Source: an uncultured Actinomycetes bacterium (lineage in GTDB: Bacteria > Actinomycetota > Actinomycetes > Nanopelagicales > Nanopelagicaceae). Taken from it: a stretch of 52,565 nucleotides of DNA. The stretch is from contig CAIQHM010000002.1 in the NCBI GenBank assembly GCA_903871555.1, forward strand, positions 1 through 52,565, read 5' to 3'. Shown here in pieces: positions 34,764 to 46,153 of the stretch. The notes under the pieces are model-generated. The model searched no databases and was not told the DNA's origin. It saw only the letters and a program-made list of their open reading frames with translations. How positions within the stretch are numbered: position 1 is the stretch's first letter; each line of letters starts with the position of its first letter. The translations under genes were made by a program, and so were the position numbers.

Positions 34764-35810
34764 ATGAAGAGTTTTAATTTAGCTGTAATCGGTGGCGATG
34801 GCATCGGTCCTGAAGTTGTTGCTGAAGGACTTAAAGTCTTAGATGTTGTCGCTGCAAATTATGGTGTGGAATTTAAGAAGATTAATTATGATCTTGGTGC
34901 AAAATATTGGCACAAGACCGGAGAGACTCTTCCTGATTCAGTAATGGCTGAACTTGCCAAGTCTGATGTAATTCTTCTTGGCGCCGTTGGCGATCCAAGT
35001 GTTCCAAGTGGCGTACTGGAACGCGGCCTACTCCTAAAACTTCGTTTTGCTTTTGATCATTACGTAAATCTTCGTCCAGCAAAGCTGCACCCTGGCGTTA
35101 AGTCACCACTTGTAAATTCTGACGCAATTGACTTCATAGTTGTTCGCGAAGGAACCGAAGGCCCATATGTTGGCGCCGGCGGAGTTCTTGCCCAAGGAAC
35201 GAAGGATGAGATTGCGACAGAGGAGAGCTTAAATACTCGTCGTGGCGCTGAACGCGTTATTCGCGATGCCTTTGCTCGTGCGCAATTGCGGCCACGCAAG
35301 AAGTTGACTCTAGTTCATAAGAACAATGTGTTGACTCGTGCCGGCGGTCTTTGGACTAGAACATTTAATGAAGTTGCAAAAGAATTTCCCGATGTCACGA
35401 CAGATTATTTACATGTTGATGCCGCATCGATGTTCTTTGTTACAAATCCAGAACGTTTCGATGTAGTTGTAACGGATAATCTCTTCGGCGATATTTTGAC
35501 TGATATTGCTGCCGCAATCTGTGGTGGTATCGGATTAGCCGCATCTGGAAATATAAATCCAACTGGCGAATTCCCATCAATGTTCGAACCAGTTCATGGC
35601 TCTGCTCCTGATATTGCCGGCAAATCACTTGCCGATCCGACTGCAACTGTTATGTCTGTCGCAATGATGCTTACACATCTGGGCTTAAGCGATGCTGCCG
35701 CTGATATCGAGCGCGCAGTTGCTGCAGATTTATTGACTCGTGGCGAAGCCAAACGCAGCACAACTCAAATCGGTGATGCTTTAGCAGCTGGCGTATCTGG
35801 TGCAAAATGA
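34764..35810 (+). CDS. leuB: 3-isopropylmalate dehydrogenase
   Basis: [55 protein letters not shown]. Confidence 0.93.
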   Translation: MKSFNLAVIGGDGIGPEVVAEGLKVLDVVAANYGVEFKKINYDLGAKYWHKTGETLPDSVMAELAKSDVILLGAVGDPSVPSGVLERGLLLKLRFAFDHYVNLRPAKLHPGVKSPLVNSDAIDFIVVREGTEGPYVGAGGVLAQGTKDEIATEESLNTRRGAERVIRDAFARAQLRPRKKLTLVHKNNVLTRAGGLWTRTFNEVAKEFPDVTTDYLHVDAASMFFVTNPERFDVVVTDNLFGDILTDIAAAICGGIGLAASGNINPTGEFPSMFEPVHGSAPDIAGKSLADPTATVMSVAMMLTHLGLSDAAADIERAVAADLLTRGEAKRSTTQIGDALAAGVSGAK

Positions 35811-36892
35811 AATTAAATTTAAATCCAAATCCTAATCCTGTTGCTGATGCGGACCGCGATGCCAAGATAGAAGCAGGCGGATTCGGAAAGTATTACACCG
35901 ATAACATGGTGGTAATCGACTGGAGTGAAGCAGATGGTTGGAGCGAGGGCGAACTTAAGGCATACGGCCCAATCTCATTAGATCCAGCGACTGCAGTTTT
36001 TCATTATGGTCAAGAAATATTTGAGGGAATGAAAGCTTATTCACAACCAGATGGCAGCATCTCGTTATTTCGCCCCGATGCAAATGCGATGCGTTTTGCC
36101 AGAAGTGCTGCGCGCCTTGCACTTCCAGAACTTCCAGTTGCAGATTTTATTGAAACCGTAACAACTCTTGTAAAGCAGGATCGCAAGTGGGTTCCACAAA
36201 AAGTTGGGGAATCTTTATATATCCGACCATTTATGTTTGCAACTGAAGTTGGACTTGGAGTTCGGCCTTCAAATAAAGCGATGTACATGCTGATCGCTAC
36301 ACCTGCAGGCGCATACTTCAATGCAGCTAAAGCAGTAACAGTCTGGATCTCTACTGAATATGTTCGTGCTGCAATCGGTGGCACTGGCGAAGCAAAATGC
36401 GGTGGCAATTATGCAGCGTCACTTGTAGCTCAAAAGCAAGCAGCGACTCAAGGCTGCGATCAAGTTGTTTGGCTAGATGCCATTGAACGCCGTTGGGTTG
36501 AAGAGATGGGCGGAATGAATCTTTACTTCGTTAAAGGTTCTGGAAAAGACGCGACTGTTGTTACACCAAAGCTAACTGGAACTCTGCTTCCCGGAATCAC
36601 TCGCGATTCAATTCTTACCGTCGCAAAAGATTTAGGTTATAAAGTTGAAGAGACAATGATTTCAATTGATGATTGGCGCGATGGCGTTGCAAGCGGTGAA
36701 ATCACTGAAATATTTGCCTGCGGAACTGCAGCGGTTGTAAGCGCGGTTGGTGCAGCCAAGAGTCAATTTGGAACTTGGACTACTGGGGACGGAAATCCTG
36801 GTCCAATAACAAAGCAGATTCGAGAAACTTTACTCGGCATCCAACATGGAACTATCGAAGATAAGCATGGTTGGAATGTGAAGGTCTGCTAA
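35807..36892 (+). CDS. ilvE: Branched-chain amino acid aminotransferase
   Basis: Fold-type IV PLP enzyme: [37 protein letters not shown]. Confidence 0.95.
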   Translation: MKLNLNPNPNPVADADRDAKIEAGGFGKYYTDNMVVIDWSEADGWSEGELKAYGPISLDPATAVFHYGQEIFEGMKAYSQPDGSISLFRPDANAMRFARSAARLALPELPVADFIETVTTLVKQDRKWVPQKVGESLYIRPFMFATEVGLGVRPSNKAMYMLIATPAGAYFNAAKAVTVWISTEYVRAAIGGTGEAKCGGNYAASLVAQKQAATQGCDQVVWLDAIERRWVEEMGGMNLYFVKGSGKDATVVTPKLTGTLLPGITRDSILTVAKDLGYKVEETMISIDDWRDGVASGEITEIFACGTAAVVSAVGAAKSQFGTWTTGDGNPGPITKQIRETLLGIQHGTIEDKHGWNVKVC

Positions 36893-38476
36893 ATGAATGA
36901 CAACTTTCATATATATGACACGACACTTAGAGATGGCGCCCAGCAAGAAGGTTTAAATCTCTCGGTTCATGACAAGTTGGCTATTGCGCGCCACTTAGAT
37001 GATCTTGGTGTTGGTTTCATTGAAGGCGGCTGGCCAGGCGCTAATCCAAAAGATACTGAATTCTTCAAGCGCGCCCAGACTGAACTGAAATTAAAGAACG
37101 CAACCTTCATGGCATTCGGTGCTACTCGCAGGCCAAATGTAAAAGCAGCTGATGATGTGCTACTTCGCGCGCTTCAAGATTCTGGCGCTGCTGGCGTAAC
37201 TCTTGTTGCCAAGAGCCATGATCGTCATGTTGATCTTGCACTAAAGACAAATTTGGATGAGAACTTGGCAATGATTAAAGAGTCAATTGAATTCTTGCGT
37301 GCGGGAGGACAACGAGTGTTTTTAGATGCAGAACACTTCTTTGATGGATACAAATCTAATCGTGCCTACGCACTTGAAGTTGTTCGGGTTTCTGCCGAAG
37401 CTGGCGCGGATGTCATAGCCCTCTGCGATACAAATGGTGGAATGTTGCCGGATGAACTTTCCCAAGTTGTCCACGATGTATTGGCAGCATCAAGTGCGCG
37501 TCTTGGAATTCACTGCCACAACGACACAGGTTGCGCAGTTGCAAACTCACTTGCCGCTATTGCAGCAGGTGCAACACACGTTCAAGGAACTCTAAATGGT
37601 TATGGTGAACGTACCGGAAATGCAGATTTAGTTAGCATCATTGCAAACCTTGAGTTAAAGAAGAAGCAACAAGTTCTTCCACCAGGTTCACTTCGCGAAG
37701 CATTTAGAATTTCACATGCAGTTGCTGAAGTTACAAATGTTGCACCAAGTGCGCGCCAACCTTATGTCGGGGTATCTGCCTTTGCGCACAAAGCAGGATT
37801 GCATGCCAGTGCAATAAAAGTTGATCCTTCAATGTACCAACACGAAGATCCCGCATCTGTCGGCAATGATCGCCGCATGTTGGTATCTGAAATGGCGGGG
37901 CGGGCTTCAATCGAATTGAAATCACAAGAACTCGGTATTGATATTGGCGAAGATAGAGAAGTACTTGGTCGAGTTGTAGAACGAGTAAAAGATTTAGAGT
38001 CACGCGGCTTCACCTTCGAAGCGGCGGATGCCTCATTTGAATTATTGCTACGAGAAGAGATTGATGGCAAGCGCGCAAGTTTCTTCAAGGTAGAAAAGTG
38101 GGATACAACGGTAAGCCGAGATGCCGAAAATATCGTTACCTCCAAAGCCTTCTTAACAATTTCAGCAGGTGGCAAGCAGATTGAATCGCAAGGATCTGGA
38201 AATGGTCCAGTGAATGCAATTGATACCGCTCTGCGTTCTGGCCTTCTTAAGTTCTATCCCGAACTTGAAAAACTTGAACTTACAGATTACAAAGTTCGTA
38301 TCCTTGAAGGTCGTCTTGGAACTGGTGCGATAACTCGAGTTCTGGTTGAAACTAGTGATGGCACAGCTGAATGGAACACAATCGGCGTACATGAAAATGT
38401 TATTGCAGCATCAGTGATGGCTCTTGAAGATGCAGTTACTTTTGGTTTACTACGACAGGGTAGAAAACCCGAGTAA
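36893..38476 (+). CDS. cimA: (R)-citramalate synthase (CimA-type, LeuA-like)
   Basis: HMG-CoA lyase-like barrel IYDTTLRDGAQQEGLNLSVHDKLAIARHLDDLGVGFIEGGWPGANPKDTEFF is the CimA-type N-terminus rather than LeuA; C-terminal LeuA dimerisation domain. Confidence 0.9.
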   Translation: MNDNFHIYDTTLRDGAQQEGLNLSVHDKLAIARHLDDLGVGFIEGGWPGANPKDTEFFKRAQTELKLKNATFMAFGATRRPNVKAADDVLLRALQDSGAAGVTLVAKSHDRHVDLALKTNLDENLAMIKESIEFLRAGGQRVFLDAEHFFDGYKSNRAYALEVVRVSAEAGADVIALCDTNGGMLPDELSQVVHDVLAASSARLGIHCHNDTGCAVANSLAAIAAGATHVQGTLNGYGERTGNADLVSIIANLELKKKQQVLPPGSLREAFRISHAVAEVTNVAPSARQPYVGVSAFAHKAGLHASAIKVDPSMYQHEDPASVGNDRRMLVSEMAGRASIELKSQELGIDIGEDREVLGRVVERVKDLESRGFTFEAADASFELLLREEIDGKRASFFKVEKWDTTVSRDAENIVTSKAFLTISAGGKQIESQGSGNGPVNAIDTALRSGLLKFYPELEKLELTDYKVRILEGRLGTGAITRVLVETSDGTAEWNTIGVHENVIAASVMALEDAVTFGLLRQGRKPE

Positions 38477-38485
38477 TCTTCAACC

Positions 38486-39385
38486 ATGAGCGCCGAGCTA
38501 GTTGCCAAGTATGAAGAGCATTTGGCTCTGGTTCGAAACCTGGCCGATAATTCAATTCGCGGTTATGTCAGTGATCTTGAATCATTTTTAGCGCATATTG
38601 CAAAACTAGGAATAACTGAATTCTCTGAGCTACAAATTACGCATATTCGTTCGTGGCTTGCAAACTTACAATCAACCGGAATTTCTCGCGCGACTCTGGC
38701 CCGCCGAATTGTTTCAATCCGCGCTTTTACTTATTGGGCGGCGAGTCAGGGTTGGATCCCAACTGATATTGGTTCAGATTTAGCAATTCCAAAGGCTCAT
38801 AAAACTCTGCCTGAAGTCCTAAATCTTTCGCAAACTCAAATAGTTTTAGATGCAATCGCGGCAAAGGCAGGGGAGGAACCAACTGCGATAAATATTCGAG
38901 ATCTTGCAATGATCGAAGTTCTTTATGCATCTGGAATTCGAGTTTCAGAAATTTGCGGCTTAAATATTCGCGATATCGATATGGAGCGAAATACTTTGCA
39001 GGTTTTAGGTAAGGGCGATAAAGAACGCGTAGTTCCACTCGGCTTGCCTGCCATGCGAGCCGCGCAGAATTGGTTAAGAATTGGTCGCCCAGAATTTGCT
39101 AATTCGACTTCACAAGATGCAGTCTTTCTTGGGGCTCGCGGTAAACGAATTGATCAACGCACTGTTCGCGAAGTTGTTTATGATGCAATGGAATCTATTG
39201 GTTCTCATATGAGTCCACACGGCCTTCGCCATACCGCGGCAACTCACCTTCTCGAGGGTGGGGCTGATCTGCGAACCGTTCAAGAAATCTTGGGCCATTC
39301 ATCGCTGGCCACAACCCAGATTTACACGCATGTTTCACCCGAGCGCCTAAAAACGGCATATGAGCAGGCTCATCCTCGGGCCTGA
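38486..39385 (+). CDS. xerC: Tyrosine recombinase XerC/XerD family
   Basis: Catalytic R (ASGIRVSEIC), HGLRHTAATHLLEGGADLRTVQEILGHSSLATTQIYTH. Confidence 0.92.
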   Translation: MSAELVAKYEEHLALVRNLADNSIRGYVSDLESFLAHIAKLGITEFSELQITHIRSWLANLQSTGISRATLARRIVSIRAFTYWAASQGWIPTDIGSDLAIPKAHKTLPEVLNLSQTQIVLDAIAAKAGEEPTAINIRDLAMIEVLYASGIRVSEICGLNIRDIDMERNTLQVLGKGDKERVVPLGLPAMRAAQNWLRIGRPEFANSTSQDAVFLGARGKRIDQRTVREVVYDAMESIGSHMSPHGLRHTAATHLLEGGADLRTVQEILGHSSLATTQIYTHVSPERLKTAYEQAHPRA

Positions 39386-39513
39386 TCGTCACTACCTGCG
39401 TAATTTGCACCCCCGAACATCCTTTAGGATTAACCCAGCACAAATCGCAAGATCTGTGACTTCACGTGTCTTATTAGTTTGAAACTCTAAGTTAATAACT
39501 AATTAACCATTTC

Positions 39514-39558
39514 GGTCCGTTTTAATTTAAAACGGTCGGTGTCAAGACACTAGGGACC
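39514..39558 (+). promoter_or_regulatory. Predicted structured element in the rpsB 5' region
   Basis: Outer GGTCC/GGACC pairing (39514-18 / 39554-58) around CCGTTTTA-ATT-TAAAACGG (39517-39535) and GTGT-CAAG-ACAC. Confidence 0.4.
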
Positions 39559-39629
39559 AAACAAATTGTTAGGTCATCAACCGAGTGCATTTTGCTTAAT
39601 TGCAATCTGCAAAAAAGGAGTGTGCCGCC

Positions 39630-40457
39630 ATGGCGGTTGTAACAATGCGAGAACTTCTCGACAGCGGAGTCCACTTCGGACACCAAACTCGTCGATGGAA
39701 TCCAAAGATGAAGCGCTACATATTTGCTGAGCGCAACGGTATTTACATCATCGACATCCAACAATCACTTGCACTAATTGATAGTGCTTACGAATTCATT
39801 AAGGACACCGTTGCTAAAGGCGGACATATCCTTTTCGTAGGAACCAAGAAGCAAGCACATGAGCCAATCAAAGCTCAATCTGCTCGCGTGCAAATGCCTT
39901 ACGTTACAGAGCGCTGGCTCGGTGGAATGCTTACAAACTTCCCAACCGTATACAAGCGAATTCAACGTCTAAAAGAACTCGAACTTCTCGAGAATTCAAA
40001 TGACCAACTTTTAACAAAGAAGGAACTCCTAGTTCTTCGTCGCGAACGCGAGAAGCTAACTAAGAACCTTGAAGGTATCCGTAACATGACTAAGTTGCCT
40101 AGCGCAATTTGGGTTGTAGATACCAAGAAAGAACACCTTGCTGTTGCAGAAGCACACAAGCTAGGTATTCCAGTTGTAGCAATCTTGGATACAAACTGTG
40201 ATCCAGATGAAGTTGATTACAAGATTCCTGGTAACGATGATGCGATTCGTTCAATCGCTCTTCTAACTCGCGTGATTACAGATGCTGCTGTTGCAGGTCT
40301 TGCAGCACGTTCAGCGAATGCAGCTGCAGCTGCAGACAAAGTGGCACCAGCTGCTGAAGTTGCTAAAGATGCAGAACCACTTGCTGATTGGGAGAAAGAA
40401 CTTCTCACTAAGTCAGAAGAACCAGTCGCAGTAACTACTGAAGTAACAGGAGAATAA
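39630..40457 (+). CDS. rpsB: 30S ribosomal protein S2
   Basis: [34 protein letters not shown] aaaaaaggag; ATG 39630 preferred. Confidence 0.97.
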   Translation: MAVVTMRELLDSGVHFGHQTRRWNPKMKRYIFAERNGIYIIDIQQSLALIDSAYEFIKDTVAKGGHILFVGTKKQAHEPIKAQSARVQMPYVTERWLGGMLTNFPTVYKRIQRLKELELLENSNDQLLTKKELLVLRREREKLTKNLEGIRNMTKLPSAIWVVDTKKEHLAVAEAHKLGIPVVAILDTNCDPDEVDYKIPGNDDAIRSIALLTRVITDAAVAGLAARSANAAAAADKVAPAAEVAKDAEPLADWEKELLTKSEEPVAVTTEVTGE

Positions 40458-40462
40458 TTAAA

Positions 40463-41290
40463 TTGGCTTACACAGCAGAAGATGTAAAAAAATTACGTGA
40501 AGCAACAGCTGCCGGAATGCTTGATTGCAAGAAGGCGCTAGATGAAGCTGATGGCGATTACAACAAAGCCGTTGAGATCATCCGCGTTAAGGGACAAAAA
40601 GGCGTAACAAAGCGTGAAGGCCGCACAACATCAAATGGTTTGGTGCTTGCTAAGGCTGAAGGCGATGTCGGCGTAATGCTTGAACTTAATTGCGAAACAG
40701 ATTTCGTTGCCAAGGGCGATCGTTTCCAGGAACTTGCAGATGAACTTCTTGCACACTTGCTTTCAAGCAAGATTGGCGAGATCGCAGAGTTCAGCGCATC
40801 AAAGATGGCAAACGGTAAAACTGTTCAAGAAACAATCGATGAAGGAAATGCAACACTTGGCGAAAAGATTGAACTTCGCCGCGTAGCAGTTCTTCAAGGT
40901 TCTCCAGTCTCACTTTATCTGCACCGCACTAGTCCAGATTTGCCACCACAAGTTGGAGTATTAGTTCAACTTGCTAAGGATGCAGCTGAAGCCGGTAAAG
41001 ATATTGCACAACACATTGCAGCATTCGCTCCACAGTTCGTTCGCCGGGAAGATATTCCTGCCGAAAGCATTGAGACCGAACGCCGTATTGCTGAAGAGAC
41101 TGCCCGCGCAGAGGGTAAGCCAGAGGCATCAATCTCCAAGATTGTTGAAGGTCGCGTAACTGGTTTCGTTAAGGAAGTCAGTTTGCTCGAGCAATCCTTC
41201 GCCAAGGATGCCAAGAAGACCGTTCAACAAATCGCGGACGAGGCAAAGACAGCCGTGTCGGCATTTCACCGATTCCGAGTTGGACAGTAA
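40463..41290 (+). CDS. tsf: Elongation factor Ts
   Basis: MAYTAEDVKKLREATAAGMLDCKKALDEADGD; TTG start. Confidence 0.97.
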   Translation: MAYTAEDVKKLREATAAGMLDCKKALDEADGDYNKAVEIIRVKGQKGVTKREGRTTSNGLVLAKAEGDVGVMLELNCETDFVAKGDRFQELADELLAHLLSSKIGEIAEFSASKMANGKTVQETIDEGNATLGEKIELRRVAVLQGSPVSLYLHRTSPDLPPQVGVLVQLAKDAAEAGKDIAQHIAAFAPQFVRREDIPAESIETERRIAEETARAEGKPEASISKIVEGRVTGFVKEVSLLEQSFAKDAKKTVQQIADEAKTAVSAFHRFRVGQ

Positions 41291-41340
41291 TCTCGCTTAC
41301 TAGCAACCGGTAATTAGTAGTAGAAAAGGAGCACTTAAAT

Positions 41341-42057
41341 ATGGCCCGCAAAGGTTATAAGAGAGTGCTCCTTAAACTTTCTGGCGAAGTATTTGGTGGC
41401 GTAAAGGGCATCGGTGTTGATCCTGATGTAGTTCACGACGTTGCATCTCAGATAGCAGATGTTGTTCGTAGCGGAGTTCAAATCGGAATCGTAGTAGGCG
41501 GCGGTAATTATTTCCGTGGCGCTGAACTGCAGCAACGCGGTATGGATCGCGCTCGCGCCGACTATATGGGAATGCTCGGAACAGTTATGAACTGTTTAGC
41601 ACTTCAAGATTTTCTAGAAAAAGAGGGTATTGATACCCGCGTTCAGACCGCAATAACAATGGGTCAAGTTGCCGAACCATATATTCCTCGTCGCGCTATT
41701 CGCCACTTAGAAAAAGGTCGCGTTGTAATTTTTGGCGCTGGTGCTGGAATGCCATTCTTCACAACAGATACCGTTGCTGCACAACGCGCGCTTGAAGTTT
41801 CAGCAGAAGCGCTGCTACTCGCTAAGAGCGGAGTAGATGGTGTTTATTCTGCAGATCCAAAGAAGGATCCTTCAGCAGTTAAATATCAGAATGTAAGTTT
41901 TGATGATGTACTTTCCAAGTCATTAGCAGTTGCTGATGCCGCAGCATTTAGTTTATGTCGCGAAAATAACCTTCCGATTGTTGTTTTCGATTTGAAGAAC
42001 AAGGGCAATATTGCACGTGCAGTTCGCGGCGATAGCGTCGGAACTTTAGTTTCGTAA
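41341..42057 (+). CDS. pyrH: Uridylate kinase
   Basis: [45 protein letters not shown]. Confidence 0.97.
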   Translation: MARKGYKRVLLKLSGEVFGGVKGIGVDPDVVHDVASQIADVVRSGVQIGIVVGGGNYFRGAELQQRGMDRARADYMGMLGTVMNCLALQDFLEKEGIDTRVQTAITMGQVAEPYIPRRAIRHLEKGRVVIFGAGAGMPFFTTDTVAAQRALEVSAEALLLAKSGVDGVYSADPKKDPSAVKYQNVSFDDVLSKSLAVADAAAFSLCRENNLPIVVFDLKNKGNIARAVRGDSVGTLVS

Positions 42058-42075
42058 GGTTTATAAGGGGATAAC

Positions 42076-42639
42076 ATGAGCGACATTTCAACAGCGCTGG
42101 GCGATGCAACTTCAAAGATGAATAAAGCAGTAGAAGTCGCGAAAGAAGATTTCGGAGCAATTCGCACCGGACGTGCCCACCCAGCAATGTTTGCCAAGAT
42201 TGTTGTTGATTACTACGGCACTATGACGCCTCTTTCACAACTGGCATCATTTCAAGTTCCTGAACCACGTATGGCAATCGTTTCACCATTCGACAAAGGT
42301 GCATCAGCATCAATTGAAAAAGCTATTCGCGAATCAGATCTTGGCGTAAATCCAGCATCTGATGGTGGCGTTATCCGCGTTAATTTCCCACAACTTACTG
42401 AAGAGCGCCGTAAGGATTACATCAAGGTTGCTCGCAATAAAGCTGAAGATTCTCGAGTCTCAATTCGCAATATTCGCCGTACCGCGAAGGAAGCGATGGA
42501 GAAGCTAGAGAAGGATGGCTTGGCTGGTAAAGATGATGTGGCACGTGGTGAAAAAGATCTTGAGAAAATAACTTCAGATCACGTAGCCAAGATTGACGAG
42601 CTGTTGAAGCATAAGGAAGCCGAACTTCTCGAAGTTTAA
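42076..42639 (+). CDS. frr: Ribosome recycling factor
   Basis: FGAIRTGRAHPAMFAKIVVDYYGTMTPLSQLASF; follows pyrH. Confidence 0.97.
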   Translation: MSDISTALGDATSKMNKAVEVAKEDFGAIRTGRAHPAMFAKIVVDYYGTMTPLSQLASFQVPEPRMAIVSPFDKGASASIEKAIRESDLGVNPASDGGVIRVNFPQLTEERRKDYIKVARNKAEDSRVSIRNIRRTAKEAMEKLEKDGLAGKDDVARGEKDLEKITSDHVAKIDELLKHKEAELLEV

Positions 42640-42642
42640 ATT

Positions 42643-43491
42643 ATGGATGACTTTCATTCGCTAAATGAAGCGATTAATGCCAGAGCTGGGCGCAAGTTAG
42701 GCCCATCTATTTTGGTTTCACTTTCAATTCTTGCAGTTGTTTTTCTTTCAATCTCTTTTGCAAAAATTCTTTTTGCAATATTTGTATGGATTGCGATTCT
42801 TCTTGCGGCTCGTGAACTTATTCGCGCATACCAAGTAGGAAATATCGAAATCCCAAGTAGGGCAATCTCGATAGCAGTCACCGTACTTCTTGCTTCTGCC
42901 TGGTTTGGCCGGGTATCTGGACTTGCCGTTGCAATTGCAATAGCAATTCCATGTGTGCTGGTTTATATTCTTTTTAAAGATCCAAAAGATTTTGTTCGCA
43001 AATCGACTGCGTCGGCCTTTGCAATTTTCTATCTTGCTTTCTTAGGTGGATTTATTCTGCTACTAGCCCACGATAAAGATGGCCTTGCCCGAATTTTCAC
43101 ACTCGTAGTGCTTGTAAGTTGTAACGATACCTTCGCTTATATCTTCGGCGTCTTATTTGGGAAACATCCACTCGCACCACACATCAGTCCAAAGAAAACT
43201 TGGGAAGGTTTGATTGGTTCGATAATTGCAACAACTATTGGATCCGCTCTTGTTTTCCAATACGCGCTAAACCATACCTGGTGGATTGGCGCCGGCATTG
43301 GCTTAGTTGCCGTTGTGACTTCAACTTGTGGCGACTTAATTGAATCGGCTGTAAAACGCGATCTCTCAATTAAAGATATGGGAACAATTTTGCCTGGCCA
43401 TGGTGGAATTCTTGATCGTATCGATTCAGTCTTATTTACCGGCCCAGCCGTCTGGTTCGCCCTCGAATTTATTAAGCACTTTAATTTATGA
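42643..43491 (+). CDS. cdsA: Phosphatidate cytidylyltransferase
   Basis: Multi-[23 protein letters not shown] and [34 protein letters not shown]. Confidence 0.95.
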   Translation: MDDFHSLNEAINARAGRKLGPSILVSLSILAVVFLSISFAKILFAIFVWIAILLAARELIRAYQVGNIEIPSRAISIAVTVLLASAWFGRVSGLAVAIAIAIPCVLVYILFKDPKDFVRKSTASAFAIFYLAFLGGFILLLAHDKDGLARIFTLVVLVSCNDTFAYIFGVLFGKHPLAPHISPKKTWEGLIGSIIATTIGSALVFQYALNHTWWIGAGIGLVAVVTSTCGDLIESAVKRDLSIKDMGTILPGHGGILDRIDSVLFTGPAVWFALEFIKHFNL

Positions 43492-44603
43492 CCGAGATTA
43501 AATTAGTTTTCGATGAGCCAAAGCAACGGGTAAAACCACCGAAGCATTTTGCGGATTTAGATCCGGTCGAACGCAAAGCCCTGGCAGTTGAACTTGGAAT
43601 TCCGGCATTTCGTGCCAATCAAATGTCTGTACATTTTTTTACTCATTTTAATGATGACACTGACTCCTGGACCGATATCCCAAAGGATCTACGGGAAACA
43701 TTGGCGAAAGAATTTGTTCCTAAACTAATTACGCTCGTTAAATCAGTAACTACCGATGGCGGTAGAACACAAAAAGATTTATGGCGGCTTCACGATGGAG
43801 TGCTGGTCGAGAGCGTTTTGATGCGTTATTCCGATCGCACAACAGTCTGTATTTCATCACAAGCGGGTTGTGGCATGAACTGTCCATTTTGTGCGACTGG
43901 TCAAGCAGGTTTAACCCGTAACTTAACTGCCGCTGAAATTACTGCTCAGGTTGTTGCGGCCGCGCGCACCTGTGCCGCTGGTGAATTACCGGGCGGCGAG
44001 ACCCGCCTTTCGAATGTTGTATTCATGGGCATGGGTGAACCTATGGCTAACTACAACGCTGTGATGCGTTCTATTAGAAATATAACTACGGCCCAACCAG
44101 ATGGACTTGGGATTAGTGCCAGATCGGTAACGCTTTCTACGGTTGGTTTAGTAAATGGAATTGAGAAACTCTGCGAAGAGGGGATTCCAGTAACTCTTGC
44201 AGTTTCACTACATACTCCGGATGATGAATTACGCGACACCTTGGTTCCCATAAATTCACGTTGGAAAGTTCGCGAAGTTTTAGCAGCAGCCGATCGCTAC
44301 GAAGCAAAAACCGGGCGCCGTTATTCAATTGAGTACGCACTCATTCGTGATATCAATGACCAAGCCTGGCGGGCAGATTTATTAGGGCGGTTATTACGAA
44401 ACCGAAATGCTCATGTGAATTTAATCCCACTAAATCCAACCCCTGGTTCTAAGTGGACGGCTTCGCGCCCGGAAGATGAAGCAGAATTCGTTCGAGTTTT
44501 AGAAGGTTATAAAGTTCCGGTCACGGTTCGAGACACAAGAGGACGCGAAATTGATGGCGCATGTGGTCAATTGGCCGCGTCCGAGATAATCTCTGAGGTA
44601 TGA
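43488..44603 (+). CDS. rlmN: Dual-specificity rRNA/tRNA adenosine-C2 methyltransferase (radical SAM)
   Basis: Radical [28 protein letters not shown]-terminal [15 protein letters not shown]. Confidence 0.96.
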   Translation: MTEIKLVFDEPKQRVKPPKHFADLDPVERKALAVELGIPAFRANQMSVHFFTHFNDDTDSWTDIPKDLRETLAKEFVPKLITLVKSVTTDGGRTQKDLWRLHDGVLVESVLMRYSDRTTVCISSQAGCGMNCPFCATGQAGLTRNLTAAEITAQVVAAARTCAAGELPGGETRLSNVVFMGMGEPMANYNAVMRSIRNITTAQPDGLGISARSVTLSTVGLVNGIEKLCEEGIPVTLAVSLHTPDDELRDTLVPINSRWKVREVLAAADRYEAKTGRRYSIEYALIRDINDQAWRADLLGRLLRNRNAHVNLIPLNPTPGSKWTASRPEDEAEFVRVLEGYKVPVTVRDTRGREIDGACGQLAASEIISEV

Positions 44604-46027
44604 AAAAGCTAAATAACTTTATTGACGGAAAATCCCTGCCAGCTAAATCTGGTGCCACTAGTGAAATTATTAATCCGGCGACAGGTGCGGCTTACGCAAC
44701 AGCCCCCATCTCTGGCGCGGAAGATGTTGATAGCGCACTAAGTGCAGCCAGTAAAGCATTTATCGAATGGCGCGATACAACGCCAGCGGAGCGTCAGCGA
44801 GCACTTAATAAAATTGCAGATGCATTTGAAGCACGCAGTGAAGAGCTAATCGCAATTGAAGTCGAGAACACGGGTAAGCCGATCTCATTAACAACATCAG
44901 AAGAAATTCCACCAATGTTGGACCAGATTCGCTTCTTCGCAGGTGCTGCTAGAAATCTTGAAGGTAAATCCGCTGGTGAATACATGCGTGGAATGACCTC
45001 ATTTATTCGCCGCGAACCAATTGGTGTTTGCGCTCAAGTAACACCGTGGAATTATCCAATGATGATGGCGGTCTGGAAGTGGGCGCCTGCAATTGCAGCA
45101 GGAAATACCGTCGTCTTAAAACCAAGTGACACAACTCCGGCATCTACAGTATTTATGGCAGAAGTAATGTCAGAATTTCTTCCTAACGGAGTCTTCAATG
45201 TAATTTGTGGGGACCGTGAAACTGGTCGCACTCTTGTTGAACATCAAACTCCAGCAATGGTTTCAATTACCGGATCAGTTCGCGCCGGAATCGAAGTTGC
45301 TAAATCTGCAGCAAATGAATTAAAGCGCGTCCACCTAGAACTTGGTGGTAAGGCTCCGGTAGTTGTCTTTGATGATGCAGACCTGCAAGCTGCTGCGGAA
45401 AATATTGCGATCACTGGATACTTCAATGCTGGTCAAGATTGCACCGCTGCAACTCGTGTAATTGTGCAAGAGAACGTTTACGAGAAATTCGTAGAACTTC
45501 TAGCGGATCAAGCCAAAAACAATATTGCTACAGGTGGACCAACTGAAGATGTGCTTTACGGCGCTCTGAACAATGCCGACCAACTAGCCCGCGTTTCAGG
45601 TTTCGTTGAGCGAACACCAAGCCATGCAAAGATTGTCGCTGGTGGAAATAAAATCGATCGCCCTGGATATTTCTTCGCCCCAACAGTAATTGCTGGTCTG
45701 CGCCAAGATGACGAGATGATTCAGAATGAAATCTTCGGCCCAGTAATTACAGTTCAGAAATTTAAGGATGAAGCAGAAGCAATCTCAATGGCTAATGGCG
45801 TTCCCTACGGTCTGGCATCAAGTGTTTGGACAAGCAACCACGGCCGGGCCATGAGATGTGCAAAGGCCTTCGACTTTGGTTGTGTCTGGATAAATACTCA
45901 CATCCCAATCGTGGCCGAGATGCCACACGGTGGTTTCAAACGCTCTGGTTACGGCAAGGATCTCTCAAGCTATGGCTTCGAGGACTACACCCGAATCAAG
46001 CACGTGATGACAAACCTGAACGCCTAA
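44600..46027 (+). CDS. Aldehyde dehydrogenase, probable gamma-aminobutyraldehyde dehydrogenase
   Basis: ALDH motifs ([37 protein letters not shown]); adjacent to polyamine transport genes. Confidence 0.88.
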   Translation: MKKLNNFIDGKSLPAKSGATSEIINPATGAAYATAPISGAEDVDSALSAASKAFIEWRDTTPAERQRALNKIADAFEARSEELIAIEVENTGKPISLTTSEEIPPMLDQIRFFAGAARNLEGKSAGEYMRGMTSFIRREPIGVCAQVTPWNYPMMMAVWKWAPAIAAGNTVVLKPSDTTPASTVFMAEVMSEFLPNGVFNVICGDRETGRTLVEHQTPAMVSITGSVRAGIEVAKSAANELKRVHLELGGKAPVVVFDDADLQAAAENIAITGYFNAGQDCTAATRVIVQENVYEKFVELLADQAKNNIATGGPTEDVLYGALNNADQLARVSGFVERTPSHAKIVAGGNKIDRPGYFFAPTVIAGLRQDDEMIQNEIFGPVITVQKFKDEAEAISMANGVPYGLASSVWTSNHGRAMRCAKAFDFGCVWINTHIPIVAEMPHGGFKRSGYGKDLSSYGFEDYTRIKHVMTNLNA

Positions 46028-46049
46028 TTTCTAGCGCAAATTCTAGAAA
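46028..46049 (+). other. Inverted repeat TTTCTAG-N8-CTAGAAA just after the ALDH stop
   Basis: Perfect 7-bp arms; A/T-rich, so a weak terminator or operator are both possible. Confidence 0.35.
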
Positions 46050-46065
46050 AAATTTCCTCATTTTT

Positions 46066-46081
46066 GTTGCGATATCGCAAC
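46066..46081. promoter_or_regulatory. Perfect 16-bp palindrome GTTGCGATATCGCAAC (candidate operator for potDABC)
   Basis: GTTGCGAT is the exact reverse complement of ATCGCAAC; lies just upstream of -10-like TAGACT at 46092-46097. Confidence 0.55.
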
Positions 46082-46153
46082 TTCGTGGGGCTAGACTTTC
46101 CTCGTTCTCATCAGTTGCTCGAAATGAGCTAGCCCTAAGAAGAAAGTGGTGCC

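Noticed and set aside
38486-39385. Tyrosine recombinase as a sign of a mobile element or integron
   Set aside because: Sequence and context (next to rpsB-tsf) fit housekeeping XerC; no att sites, cargo or repeats seen nearby.
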